From Chloroflexota bacterium (GTDB lineage Bacteria; Chloroflexota; Dormibacteria; Dormibacterales; Dormibacteraceae), in assembly GCA_005880175.1 (NCBI GenBank), contig VBJR01000166.1, positions 23,589 to 52,375 on the forward strand: a stretch of 28,787 nt of DNA, read 5' to 3'. Both the position numbers and the translations under genes were made by a program. Every line of letters begins with the position of its first letter. The stretch's first letter is position 1. Shown piece after piece: positions 8,898 to 16,356 of the stretch. The notes beneath the pieces are model-generated. The model did not search any database, was not told the origin of the DNA, and saw only the letters and a program-made list of their open reading frames with translations.

Positions 8898-10711
8898 CCT
8901 CGCTGCTGCGGCTCTCCCGCGACGCCCGCGTGCGCTGGACGCTGGCCGGGCTGCTGATCCTGTTCGCGCTCCTGGTCCCGCCGCTGGCCGGCCTGTACGA
9001 GCTGTCGAGCCCCGACGCCAGCGCCCGGTTCTACATCTTCCTCGGCACCGAGGCGCTGGTGCTGGCCCTGTGGGCGGTCTCGTACAACCTGATGCTCGGC
9101 TACGCCGGCATGGTCTCGTTCGCCCACGCCGCCTACTACGGCGTCGGCGCGTACACGGTCGCCCTGCTGTTCCAGGACTACCACGTGCCCGTGCTGCTCG
9201 GGCTGGTGGCGGCGCCCGTCGTCGCCGCGGCCTTCGGCCTGGTCACGGGCCTGGTCGCCCTGCGCGCGGTCCGGCTCTACTTCTCGCTGCTGTACGGTTT
9301 CACCGGCGGCGACAACGGCATCCACGGCATCGAGATCCCCGACGCGCTGACCGACTACACGACGATGTACTACTTCGTCGGCGTGGTCGTGGCGATCTGC
9401 CTGCTGCTGATGTTCGTCCTCACGCGGGCGCCGTTCGGCGCCGCGCTGCTGGCGATCAGGGAGAACCGCGAGCGGGCGCGCTCGATCGGCATCAACGTCC
9501 GGGCGTACGAGCTGGCCGTGTTCACGATCGCGTCCCTGTTCGCGGGCGTCGCGGGCGGGCTGTTCGCGATCTACCAGCAGCAGGCGTTCCCCGAGATGAT
9601 GTACTGGACCGCCAACGCCCAGCCGGTGGTGGTCGCCCTGCTCGGCGGCATCGGCGCGTTCCTGGGCCCGGCGTTCGGCGCGTTCGTGTACACGGAGCTG
9701 AGCAACCTGCTCAGCAAGGACTTCCCCAACCAGTTCGACGTGCTGCTGGGCGCGATCGTGCTCGGTGTGGTGCTGGTCGTGCCGGGCGGCCTGGCCTCGC
9801 TCCCCAACCTGTTCGGCGCCCTGCGCAGCCGGATCCGCCAGGAGCCGGAGCCGGCCGTCGTCGAGAGCGCCGGCGAGTCCATGGCGCGCGTCGACCTGGC
9901 CAAGGTCGTGCGCATCGAGGCGATCCAGGCCGATCCGGTGGCCGTCGACCGCGGCGAGCCGCTCCTCGTGATCGAGGGCCTGTCCCGGTCGTTCGGCGGC
10001 CTGCGCGCGGTGCAGGACGTCAACCTGACCGTCCACGCCGGCGACCGGCACGCGATCATCGGCCCCAACGGCGCCGGCAAGTCCACCCTGTTCAACCTGA
10101 TCACCGGCCGCATCAAGCCCGACTCGGGCCGGGTGACATTCGCCGGCCGCGACATCACCGGCAGGCCGCCGCACGTGATCGCGCGGGCCGGCATTGGGCG
10201 CGCGTTCCAGATCACGATGATCTTCCCGCGGCTGACCGTCCTCCAGAACCTGCAGTACGCGATCCTCGCGCACCGCGGCTACACGGTCCGGCCGTTCGGC
10301 GTCGCGGACCGGATGTTCCGGGACGAGGCGATGGAGCTGCTGGAGGCGGTCGGGCTGGACCAGTACGCCGACCTCGCGGCCGGCCAGCTCTCGCACGGCG
10401 ACCAGCGCGCCATCGAGCTGGCCATCTCGCTCGCCCTGGGCTCCCGGCTGGTGCTGCTCGACGAGCCGACCGCCGGCATGTCCGCGTTCGAGACCCAGAA
10501 GGCGATGGACCTGGTGCGCCGGGTGGCGCAGGAGAAGCACCTGACGCTGCTGTTCTGCGAGCACGACATGGAGGTCGTGTTCGGGACCGCCCGCACGGTG
10601 ACCGTGATGCACCTGGGCCGGGTCCTCACGGAGGGCACGCCGGACGAGGTGCGGGGCAACCCGGACGTCCAGAAGGTGTACCTGGGCCAGCTCGAGGAGG
10701 CCGCGGTATGA
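8894..10711 (+). CDS. Fused HAAT permease and ATPase (LivM-LivG)
   Basis: A 605-residue fusion. Residues 1-310 are a LivM-type permease with about eight hydrophobic segments, including [20 protein letters not shown] and the coupling-loop region [16 protein letters not shown] polar linker (about 311-355) leads into a LivG-type ATPase with Walker [10 protein letters not shown] (390-398), the signature LSHGDQR (499-505), where Gly replaces the usual second-position variants, and Walker [11 protein letters not shown] (519-528). The junction is continuous, with no stop or start between the halves. In the permease half, YFSLL (129-133) runs straight into YGFTGGDNG; relatives have about 15 more residues there (TLAFAQ-like helix), so an in-frame deletion is suspected. 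Linked by GTGA to livH and ATGA to livF. Confidence 0.88.
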   Translation: MTSLLRLSRDARVRWTLAGLLILFALLVPPLAGLYELSSPDASARFYIFLGTEALVLALWAVSYNLMLGYAGMVSFAHAAYYGVGAYTVALLFQDYHVPVLLGLVAAPVVAAAFGLVTGLVALRAVRLYFSLLYGFTGGDNGIHGIEIPDALTDYTTMYYFVGVVVAICLLLMFVLTRAPFGAALLAIRENRERARSIGINVRAYELAVFTIASLFAGVAGGLFAIYQQQAFPEMMYWTANAQPVVVALLGGIGAFLGPAFGAFVYTELSNLLSKDFPNQFDVLLGAIVLGVVLVVPGGLASLPNLFGALRSRIRQEPEPAVVESAGESMARVDLAKVVRIEAIQADPVAVDRGEPLLVIEGLSRSFGGLRAVQDVNLTVHAGDRHAIIGPNGAGKSTLFNLITGRIKPDSGRVTFAGRDITGRPPHVIARAGIGRAFQITMIFPRLTVLQNLQYAILAHRGYTVRPFGVADRMFRDEAMELLEAVGLDQYADLAAGQLSHGDQRAIELAISLALGSRLVLLDEPTAGMSAFETQKAMDLVRRVAQEKHLTLLFCEHDMEVVFGTARTVTVMHLGRVLTEGTPDEVRGNPDVQKVYLGQLEEAAV

Positions 10712-11403
10712 GTCTCCAGGTCTCCGGCCTGAACGTCCGCTATGGCAAGAGCCACGTCGTGTTCGACCTCGACCTGGAGGTGGCCGCCGGCGAGCTGGTG
10801 ACCCTGCTCGGCCGCAACGGCGCCGGCAAGACCACCACGATCCTCGGCGTCGTGGGCCTGCTCCCCGGCGCCACGGGCGACGTGCGCGTCGCCGGCCAGC
10901 CCGTCAGCTCGTGGCCGCCGTACCGGCGGACGAAAGGGCACCTGGCCTACGTCCCCTCCGGCGCTCGCTGCTTCCCGAACCTGACGGTGCAGGAGAACCT
11001 GGAGCTGACCGCGCAGCGCGACGGGGCGTCGGGCTGGGACCTGCGCCGGGTGTTCGAGCTGTTCCCGCGCCTGGAGCAGCTGCGGGCCAACCTGGCCGGC
11101 GGCCTGTCGGGCGGCGAGCGGCAGATGCTGGCCGTGGGCAGGGCGCTGATGAGCAACCCGAGGGTGCTGCTGCTGGACGAGCCGACGGAGGGCCTGGCCC
11201 CGGTGGTGGTGCAGTCGATCACGTCGCTCCTTCGCGCGCTGAAGGAGACCGGCGTGTCGATCCTGCTCGCCGAGCAGAACCACCAGGTGGCGCTGCGCGT
11301 CGCCGACCGGGCCGCGTTCCTGGAGAAGGGCCGGATCGTGGACGTGCTCCCGGCCGATCGGGCCCGCGGCAGCGAAGTGCTGCACCGAATCCTGGGCGTC
11401 TGA
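10708..11403 (+). CDS. livF: HAAT-family ABC transporter ATPase (LivF-like)
   Basis: A 231-residue cytosolic ATPase that pairs with the LivG half of the preceding fusion to power import. Visible motifs are Walker A GRNGAGKTT (35-43), a Q-loop-region VPSGARCFPNLTVQENL, signature LSGGERQ and Walker B VLLLDEPTEGLAP, the GLAP tail being typical of LivF; H-loop equivalent AEQNHQVAL. In the Q-loop VP-S replaces the usual VPQ/VPEG pattern, a minor deviation. The ATG overlaps the previous stop as ATGA, preceded by a good GAGGAGG ribosome site. The gene closes the operon; no clear terminator follows before the serine hydrolase gene 58 bp downstream. Confidence 0.92.
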   Translation: MSLQVSGLNVRYGKSHVVFDLDLEVAAGELVTLLGRNGAGKTTTILGVVGLLPGATGDVRVAGQPVSSWPPYRRTKGHLAYVPSGARCFPNLTVQENLELTAQRDGASGWDLRRVFELFPRLEQLRANLAGGLSGGERQMLAVGRALMSNPRVLLLDEPTEGLAPVVVQSITSLLRALKETGVSILLAEQNHQVALRVADRAAFLEKGRIVDVLPADRARGSEVLHRILGV

Positions 11404-11448
11404 GCGTTCTTGACAAAACCCTGAGATCCGCGAACTGTCAGGCTGCCC

Positions 11449-11454
11449 TACCAT
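11449..11454 (+). promoter_or_regulatory. Putative -10 element (TACCAT) for the serine hydrolase gene
   Basis: TACCAT lies 7 nt before GTG 11462 and there is no Shine-Dalgarno sequence, fitting a leaderless transcript. A perfect TTGACA at 11410-11415 is 33 bp upstream, too far to be its -35; 17 bp from that hexamer there is only AACTGT. Confidence 0.4.
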
Positions 11455-11461
11455 CGTCGCA

Positions 11462-13234
11462 GTGGCGGGTTCGGCCGGGCGATGGCTTGCGGTCAACTGG
11501 CGGAAGGCGGCGGCGCTGGCCGCGGGCATGCTCGCGGCCGGCACGGCCGGGCTCTGGGCCGCCGTGCCCCTGCCCTCGACGGGCCAGCTGGTGGACGCCG
11601 CCGGCAGCCCGGTCGCGGGTGCCGCCGTCACCGCGGCGACCACGCTGCTCTCCCCCGCCTCCCGGGCCGTCACCGACGCGCGGGGCCGCTACCGCGTCGC
11701 CGTCCGGCGCTGGCCGTCCACGCCGCCGGTGCTGGCGGTGGCGGCGCCCGGCTTCGAGCCCGCCCGCACGTCGGGCGGCCGGCTCGTGCTGCACCGCTGG
11801 CCGCGGGTGGCGGGCCAGGTCGTGGACGACGCCGGCGGCCCCGTCCCCGGCGCCGTCGTCACGGTGGCGCGGGCCGGGGTCGTGGGGGTGCTGGCGGTCG
11901 CCATGGCGGACCTGGACGGGCGGTTCGCGCTGACCGTGCCAGCGGCCGGCGGCACCTTCACGGCGACCGGCGCCAGCGACGAGCACGACGTCGGGACCGA
12001 CGACGTGCCGGCGGCCCTCGACCAGGCGGCGACCGTCCACCTCACGCTCCCCCGCCAGTTCGGCGTCCTGCGCGTGGACAGCTCGCCGGAGGGCCAGGCG
12101 CCGCAGGTGGACGGCGGCGCGCCGCAGGACTGCCCGGCCACGCCCTGCGACGTCGAGGTCCAGGCTGGCGCCCACCGGGTCGAGTTCGGCGGCGACCTGT
12201 TCATGCCCTGGGCGTCCGACGTGCAGGTGGACAAGGGCGCGACGGTGGCGGTCAGCGCGGCGCTGGTGCGCAAGACGGGCACGCTGACGGTCACGGCGCC
12301 CGGCGCCGGCGAGCTGACGGTGGACGGCCAGTCGGTCAGCGGCACCACCTGGAGCGCCGTGGTGCCGACGGGTCCCCACGGGGTCGCGTTCCGGTCGGGC
12401 GCCACGTGGCCGTTCGCCCAGCAGCTCACCGTGACGTGGAACCAGACCACGCAGGCGAACCTGGCGCCGGCGGCGGTCACCGGCGCCGGCGACCCCGCCG
12501 GGTTCACGGCCGGGCTGCGCGCGTACCTGGCCGCGCAGGGCGGGGGCAGCTACGGCGTCTACCTGGAGGAGCTGGGCAGCGGCGCCGCCATGGGCGCGGG
12601 CGACGGCGACCAGCTCGAGGCCGCCAGCGTCATCAAGCTGCCGGAGGCCCTCTACCTGCTCCACGAGGCCGACCAGCAGCTCGTGAAACTGGACGACCCG
12701 GTCGAGCTCCACGCCGAGGACTTCATAAGGGGCACGGGCACGCTCTACGGCAGCGCCCACGCGGGCGACCGGCGCTCCTACACGCAGCTCCTCGCGCTGC
12801 TGATCCAGCAGAGCGACAACACGGCCTGGCTGGCGCTGCGCCGGGTGCTCGGCGACGGCAGCATCAACGCGTACGCCAGGACGATCGGCGCCGGCGACTG
12901 CGACCAGGTGACGGACGCATGCTCGCCCCGGTCGGCCGGCCACGCGCTGGCCCAGCTCGCGCGCGGCCGGCTGGTCAGCGCCTCGTCCACCCAGCTGCTG
13001 CTCGGCCTGCTGGAGACCACGATCTTCAACGACCGGATCAACTGGTACCTGCCCAACGTCACGATCGCCCACAAAGTCGGCATGGACACGTCGGTGCGCA
13101 ACGACTGCGGCGTCGTCTTCATGCGCGGCGACCCGTTCGCGATCTGCGTCTTCACGACGGTGGACAACGTGGACCAGGGCACGCAGGTGATCCGCGACAT
13201 CGCCCGCGCCGCGGCCTGGCACTACTCGCGCTGA
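11462..13234 (+). CDS. Exported serine hydrolase (beta-lactamase/PBP-like) with carboxypeptidase-regulatory-like and PEGA-like domains
   Basis: A 590-residue protein with an N-terminal signal or anchor (about 13-35). Residues about 37-200 hold two carboxypeptidase-regulatory-like beta-sandwich segments (GQLVDAAGSPVAGAAV and GQVVDDAGGPVPGAVV). Residues about 200-335 hold two PEGA-like repeats (GVLRVDSSPEG and GTLTVTAPGAGELTVDGQ). The C-terminal 240 residues are a class A beta-lactamase-like serine hydrolase: nucleophile motif S389-V-I-K392, S451-D-N453 and K538-V-G540 in place of KTG. C484-like CDQVTDAC suggests a disulfide outside the cytoplasm. Likely acts on peptidoglycan or binds beta-lactams at the cell surface; the adhesive beta domains may hold it to the wall. 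A true resistance role is not implied, since the Glu166-type residue cannot be assigned by eye. Confidence 0.8.
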   Translation: MAGSAGRWLAVNWRKAAALAAGMLAAGTAGLWAAVPLPSTGQLVDAAGSPVAGAAVTAATTLLSPASRAVTDARGRYRVAVRRWPSTPPVLAVAAPGFEPARTSGGRLVLHRWPRVAGQVVDDAGGPVPGAVVTVARAGVVGVLAVAMADLDGRFALTVPAAGGTFTATGASDEHDVGTDDVPAALDQAATVHLTLPRQFGVLRVDSSPEGQAPQVDGGAPQDCPATPCDVEVQAGAHRVEFGGDLFMPWASDVQVDKGATVAVSAALVRKTGTLTVTAPGAGELTVDGQSVSGTTWSAVVPTGPHGVAFRSGATWPFAQQLTVTWNQTTQANLAPAAVTGAGDPAGFTAGLRAYLAAQGGGSYGVYLEELGSGAAMGAGDGDQLEAASVIKLPEALYLLHEADQQLVKLDDPVELHAEDFIRGTGTLYGSAHAGDRRSYTQLLALLIQQSDNTAWLALRRVLGDGSINAYARTIGAGDCDQVTDACSPRSAGHALAQLARGRLVSASSTQLLLGLLETTIFNDRINWYLPNVTIAHKVGMDTSVRNDCGVVFMRGDPFAICVFTTVDNVDQGTQVIRDIARAAAWHYSR

Positions 13235-13244
13235 GCGGCGGCAC

Positions 13245-13274
13245 GAATCGCACATCGGTCCGCAGGAGCGATTC
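13245..13274. terminator. Inverted repeat between convergent genes
   Basis: GAATCGC (13245-13251) and GCGATTC (13268-13274) form a 7-bp stem with a 16-nt loop in the 38-bp gap between the serine hydrolase gene and rsmE, touching the rsmE stop. It could serve as a weak bidirectional terminator; there is no T-run. Confidence 0.3.
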
Positions 13275-13884
13275 AGGCCGGGCCCAGGGCCAGCGCGAGC
13301 CCGACCAGCGCCGCCGTGTCCGCCCGCAGGGTGCGCGGGCCCAGGCTCAGGACCCGTTCGCCGGCCAGCGCCCGCTCGGCCGGCGTCCAGCCGCCCTCGG
13401 GGCCGACGAACAGCGTCGCCGGCTCCCGCAGCCGCTCCACCGGCGCCCCGCCGCGGTCGAGCAGCCACGGCCGCTCGGCACCGGCCCACGCCCGCGCGAA
13501 CGGCACCGGCCCCGCCACCCGCGGCACCGTCAGGCGGCCGGCCAGCATCGCCGCCTCCCGGCAGATGGTCGCCCACCGCTCCGGCTTGCTGCCCCTGGCC
13601 ACGCTGCGCGCCGCGTCCACGAGCAGGAACCCGGCGGCGCCCGCCTCGGTGCAGCGGGACAGCGTCAGCTCCAGCCCGGCCGCCGGCAGCATGGCCACGG
13701 CCAGCGTGACCGGCACCTCCGGCTCGGGCCGGTGCTCCACCTCCGACTCGATTCGCCCGGCCACCAGGTCGTCGCCCACGGAGTCCAGCCGGACAGCCAG
13801 CAGGCGGCCCTCGGGCTCGACCACGGAGATCAACCCGCTGATTTCCACGCGGTCCCCGGTCCGCTGGGCGAAAAAGTACGGCAT
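13273..13884 (-). CDS. rsmE: 16S rRNA (uracil-1498-N3)-methyltransferase RsmE, short form
   Basis: SPOUT-class methyltransferase that modifies U1498 of 16S rRNA with S-adenosylmethionine. The knot region is clear: FVGPEGGWTPAE, then LSLGPRTLRADTAAL, which correspond to the family GPEGG and LG-RILR-ETA motifs. EAAMLAGR matches the EAAEQSGR element. At 203 residues it is about 30-40 shorter than usual. Most of the loss is in the N-terminal PUA-like RNA-binding domain: MPYFFAQRTGDRVEISG passes directly to LISVVEPEG, skipping the conserved HLR-VLR-R-GD segment. The place corresponds to an imperfect palindrome at 13825-13846. Either an in-frame deletion or a divergent N-domain is possible. The ATG start gives the family MxxFF opening. 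Convergent with the serine hydrolase gene. Confidence 0.85.
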   Translation of the reverse strand: MPYFFAQRTGDRVEISGLISVVEPEGRLLAVRLDSVGDDLVAGRIESEVEHRPEPEVPVTLAVAMLPAAGLELTLSRCTEAGAAGFLLVDAARSVARGSKPERWATICREAAMLAGRLTVPRVAGPVPFARAWAGAERPWLLDRGGAPVERLREPATLFVGPEGGWTPAERALAGERVLSLGPRTLRADTAALVGLALALGPA

Positions 13885-13918
13885 TCGTTGAACGCTCCAA
13901 ACTCGTGGGCCGACCCGC

Positions 13919-13924
13919 TAGACT
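13919..13924 (+). promoter_or_regulatory. Putative -10 element (TAGACT) upstream of a small membrane protein gene
   Basis: TAGACT matches the -10 of the WXG operon exactly. No good -35 is present 16-18 bp upstream. The expected transcript would start near 13931 and have a leader of about 60 nt before ATG 13990, whose ribosome site is a G-run, GGGGGA, about five bases upstream. Confidence 0.4.
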
Positions 13925-13989
13925 AGCCCGGCCGGCGCGCCGAACCCATCGGCCCGGGAGGGCCGCAACACCTGCAACGGGGGATTTCC

Positions 13990-14112
13990 ATGAACCTCAT
14001 CTCAATGGTCATGACGACCAACAAAGAGATCGCGATCGGCGTCATCGTCGTCGTCGTCATCGCAGTCGCCGCGTTCCTGTTCGTCCGGTCGCGGAACAAG
14101 TCGGCGGCCTAG
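13990..14112 (+). CDS. Small single-pass membrane protein (40 residues)
   Basis: A short gene beginning MNLISMVMTTNKEIAIG, followed by one hydrophobic helix rich in Ile and Val (about residues 14-32) and the basic, polar tail VRSRNKSAA. An N-out/C-in single-span topology is expected from the positive C-terminal flank. Support comes from the G-rich ribosome site, the TAGACT -10 element and a G/C-biased third position. Its TAG stop shares the palindrome CTAG with the stop of the convergent uracil-DNA glycosylase gene. I recognise no family; small proteins of this form often assist larger membrane complexes, but no partner can be named. Confidence 0.6.
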   Translation: MNLISMVMTTNKEIAIGVIVVVVIAVAAFLFVRSRNKSAA

Positions 14113-14774
14113 CGGCCGTCGAGCCTTGACCCGGGCGCCCCGTCGGCGCCCGGGTCGACGCCGGCCACCAGCCGGCGCTGCTCGCCGAGCGCCTCGAGTG
14201 CCCGCGCCAGCCGGTCGCGGTTGGCGAGATCGTTGAGCCACCGGCTCTGGCCCGACGGGTGCGGCAGCGGGATGACGAGCGGGTCCTCACCGAACGTCCG
14301 CCCGACCCGCTCCTCCAGGCTGCCGGGGCCCAGGAACCGCCGGATGGCCAGCTGGCCCACCGCGATCAGCACCAGGGGCCGCAGCAGCGCGAGCTCGGCG
14401 TCCAGCCAGCTCGCGCAGTTGCGCAGCGCGCGGCCTGGCGGTGGCCGGTCCCCTTTCCCCGACGGCAGCCGGCCGGGGAAGCAGCGCATCACGGCCGCGA
14501 TGTACGTGAGGCGCCGGAACTCCTCGTCCGACGCGAACCCGGCGCGCGCCATCCAGCGCCCCAGCTCGCGGCCGGCGCGGCCGGCGAACGGCCGGCGCTC
14601 CTCCAGCTCGACCGGCCCGGGGGCCTGGCCGACCAGGAAGAACGGCGCGTCCGGCCGGCCCTGGAACGTGGGCGCCGCGGCCGGGATGACGCCGTCGCGG
14701 ACGCACCGGTCGCACGCCCGGCACGCTCGCTGCAGATCGGTAAGCTCCTGACTGATGCTTCGACTGGGCCTCAT
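14109..14774 (-). CDS. Uracil-DNA glycosylase family 4-like, iron-sulfur protein
   Basis: A 221-residue base-excision repair enzyme that removes uracil from DNA. Family 4-type cysteines are visible: C18, C21 and C24 in ACRACDRC near the N-terminus, then C98 (MRCFPG) and C120 (RNCASW), sufficient for a [4Fe-4S] cluster. Motif 1 is VGQAPGPVE (48-56), similar to the GEAPG of thermophile family 4 enzymes but with Gln for Glu; RRPFAGRAG follows. Motif 2 is PLPHPSGQSRW near the C-terminus. The chosen ATG overlaps the divergent phosphoesterase gene by 20 bp; no internal start exists before the cysteine cluster, so the overlap seems real. Shares its stop palindrome with the small membrane protein gene. 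Confidence 0.87.
   Translation of the reverse strand: MRPSRSISQELTDLQRACRACDRCVRDGVIPAAAPTFQGRPDAPFFLVGQAPGPVELEERRPFAGRAGRELGRWMARAGFASDEEFRRLTYIAAVMRCFPGRLPSGKGDRPPPGRALRNCASWLDAELALLRPLVLIAVGQLAIRRFLGPGSLEERVGRTFGEDPLVIPLPHPSGQSRWLNDLANRDRLARALEALGEQRRLVAGVDPGADGAPGSRLDGR
14741..14746 (+). promoter_or_regulatory. Putative -10 element (TAAGCT) for the phosphoesterase gene
   Basis: TAAGCT ends 8 nt before ATG 14755, in the coding sequence of the divergent glycosylase gene. The identical hexamer at the identical distance precedes the eccC-type gene at 26043. No Shine-Dalgarno sequence is present, so the mRNA is probably leaderless. Confidence 0.5.
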
Positions 14775-15219
14775 CGGCGACACGCAGGGACGATACCGTG
14801 TGCCCACCCTCCTGGCCTTCGTGGCCGAGCGCTTCGCGGACGTGGACGAGGTGTGGCACGCCGGAGACTGGCAGGAGGAGGCGGTGCTGGACGGCCTGCG
14901 CGGGCTGGGCAAGCCGCTCACCGACGTCAACGGCAACGCGCCTGACGACCCGCACTACCCGATGCAGGTGCGGCGGCGGCTGGAGGACCTCGAGGTGGGC
15001 ATGGTGCACCGGCCGCCGCGGCGCGACGACCCGTGGGCGGGGGCGCTGGACGTGTGCATCCACGGCCACACGCACCGCTGGCGCGACGAGACGATCGGGC
15101 GCACCCGCTTCATCAACGTCTCCACCCCCACCGCGGCCGGGTTCTCGCGGGAGCGGACGATCGGGATCCTGGCCCTGGACGGAGGCCGGGCCGAGCTGGA
15201 GAAGATCGCCCTCCCCTGA
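14755..15219 (+). CDS. YfcE/MJ0936-like calcineurin-type metallophosphoesterase
   Basis: A 154-residue binuclear-metal phosphoesterase of the small YfcE class, which hydrolyses phosphodiesters in vitro; the physiological substrate is unknown. Metal-ligand motifs are in order: GDTQG (D9; the usual His of D-x-H is Gln11), HAGDW (D38), VNGNAPD (N61), MVHRPP (H85) and GHTHRW (H105 and H107). Length is normal. The Gln substitution may change metal preference. Start is ATG 14755 with a TAAGCT -10 and no ribosome site. Head-to-head overlap with the glycosylase gene means that each promoter lies inside the other gene. Confidence 0.88.
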   Translation: MLRLGLIGDTQGRYRVPTLLAFVAERFADVDEVWHAGDWQEEAVLDGLRGLGKPLTDVNGNAPDDPHYPMQVRRRLEDLEVGMVHRPPRRDDPWAGALDVCIHGHTHRWRDETIGRTRFINVSTPTAAGFSRERTIGILALDGGRAELEKIALP

Positions 15220-15239
15220 CGTCCGTGGCCGCCCGGACG
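15220..15239. terminator. Stem-loop between convergent genes
   Basis: CGTCCG and CGGACG form a 6-bp stem with an 8-nt loop immediately after the phosphoesterase stop. The rest of the 63-bp gap to the pncB stop is G/C-rich with no T-tract. A bidirectional terminator is plausible but weak. Confidence 0.3.
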
Positions 15240-15282
15240 GGCGGGCGGGATACGTCGCCCGGGCGCAGGAGGGGCGGGGCCC

Positions 15283-16326
15283 CTACAGCACGCGCTCCAG
15301 GCGCGGCGCCGGCGTCACGCCCGGGATGCGGCCGCGCTTGGTGCGCGGCTCGCCGTCCACCTCCTTGATGTCCGATGTGAAGCCGATCGGCGGGGCCGCC
15401 GCGATCGCCATGCCCACGCCGAACGAGTCCAGCGGCGCGCCCGCCGCCACGAACTGGCGCACCCGCTCCGCGTCCATGCCGCCGCTGACGAAGATGCCCA
15501 CGTCGCGGTGGCCGGCCTGGTCCAGCCGGGCCCTGACCTCCTTGACGAGCTCCACCGTGACCCGGCCCCGCTCCCACGGGGTGTCCAGGCGGACGCCGCG
15601 CAGCCGCTCCCCCATCGCCTCTGCCACGCGCAGCGACTCCTCGGCCTCGTCCTTGAACGTGTCCACCAGCACGATCCGGAGGACGTCGTCCGGCATGTGC
15701 GCGTCGAACGCCAGCGCCGCCTGGACCGTGTCGCCGAACACCAGGATCATCGCGTGCGGCATGGTGCCCGACGGCGCCGCCAGCCCCGCCCGCTCCGCGC
15801 CCAGCGGCGTCGCGCACCCGACGCACCCGCCGGCGATCGCCGCCTGTTCCATGATCGGGCCCACCAGCGGGTGGACGTGCCGCGCCCCGAACGAGATCAC
15901 CCGCTTGCCGCCCGCCGCCTCGACCACCTCGCGGGCGGCCGTGGCCCAGCCCGAGCAGCTCGCGAGCGTGCCCAGCACCGCCGTCTCCAGCCGGCCGAAG
16001 CCGGAGTAGGGCGCCCGCACCCGCAGCACCACCTCGCGGGCCGCGATCGGGCTGCCGTCCGCCAGCGCCCACACCTCGGCCGGCGCGGCCGCCCCGGCCA
16101 GCGAGCGCCGGAGCAGGTCCAGCACGTCGGCCATGCCGCAGAGCAGGCCGTCGCGGTCGCCGAAGTACTCCATCGTCACCACCGGGTCGAGCCCGGCGCC
16201 CGCCAGCGTGTCCGCGGCGCGCTGGAAATAGATGTCGGAGGCGGGCCCCTGGCAGTACTCCAGGTAGTCGGAGATGTGCGGCGTCACGCTGCCCGAGAAG
16301 TCTACGGGCCGCCTGGCGTGAGTCAC
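15283..16326 (-). CDS. pncB: Nicotinate phosphoribosyltransferase
   Basis: Converts nicotinate and PRPP to nicotinate mononucleotide, the entry step of the Preiss-Handler NAD salvage route. The 347-residue protein resembles the shorter archaeal/Thermoplasma-type NAPRTases. Supporting motifs are ASDIYFQRA near the N-terminus (family TD-YF), KRVISFGARHVHP, the GTMPHAMI region, LVDTFKDE (PRPP-binding region), FVSGGMDAE and GVGMAI. Two GTG starts are possible, 16335 and 16326; both precede the first conserved residues and I use 16326. Only 30 bp separate it from the divergent mrp start, so the two share a compact promoter region. Convergent with the phosphoesterase gene. Confidence 0.88.
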   Translation of the reverse strand: MTHARRPVDFSGSVTPHISDYLEYCQGPASDIYFQRAADTLAGAGLDPVVTMEYFGDRDGLLCGMADVLDLLRRSLAGAAAPAEVWALADGSPIAAREVVLRVRAPYSGFGRLETAVLGTLASCSGWATAAREVVEAAGGKRVISFGARHVHPLVGPIMEQAAIAGGCVGCATPLGAERAGLAAPSGTMPHAMILVFGDTVQAALAFDAHMPDDVLRIVLVDTFKDEAEESLRVAEAMGERLRGVRLDTPWERGRVTVELVKEVRARLDQAGHRDVGIFVSGGMDAERVRQFVAAGAPLDSFGVGMAIAAAPPIGFTSDIKEVDGEPRTKRGRIPGVTPAPRLERVL

Positions 16327-16340
16327 GCTCCTCACCTGCC

Positions 16341-16346
16341 TAGAAT
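16341..16346 (+). promoter_or_regulatory. Putative -10 element (TAGAAT) for mrp
   Basis: TAGAAT lies 10 nt before ATG 16357, in the 30-bp region between divergent pncB and mrp. Transcription would begin next to the ATG, so mrp is probably leaderless. No convincing -35 is seen. Confidence 0.5.
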
Positions 16347-16356
16347 CGAAGACGCC

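Noticed and set aside
9070..11403. 777-codon plus-strand frame that seems to fuse livM/livG with livF
   Set aside because: Only its last 231 codons (from ATG 10708) are the real livF; the rest is an out-of-frame Arg/Gly/Pro-rich shadow of the LivM-LivG gene.
11410..11415. Perfect TTGACA as a -35 box for the serine hydrolase gene
   Set aside because: The hexamer at 17 bp is AACTGT, and TACCAT is 33 bp away, so it cannot form a standard promoter with either convincingly.
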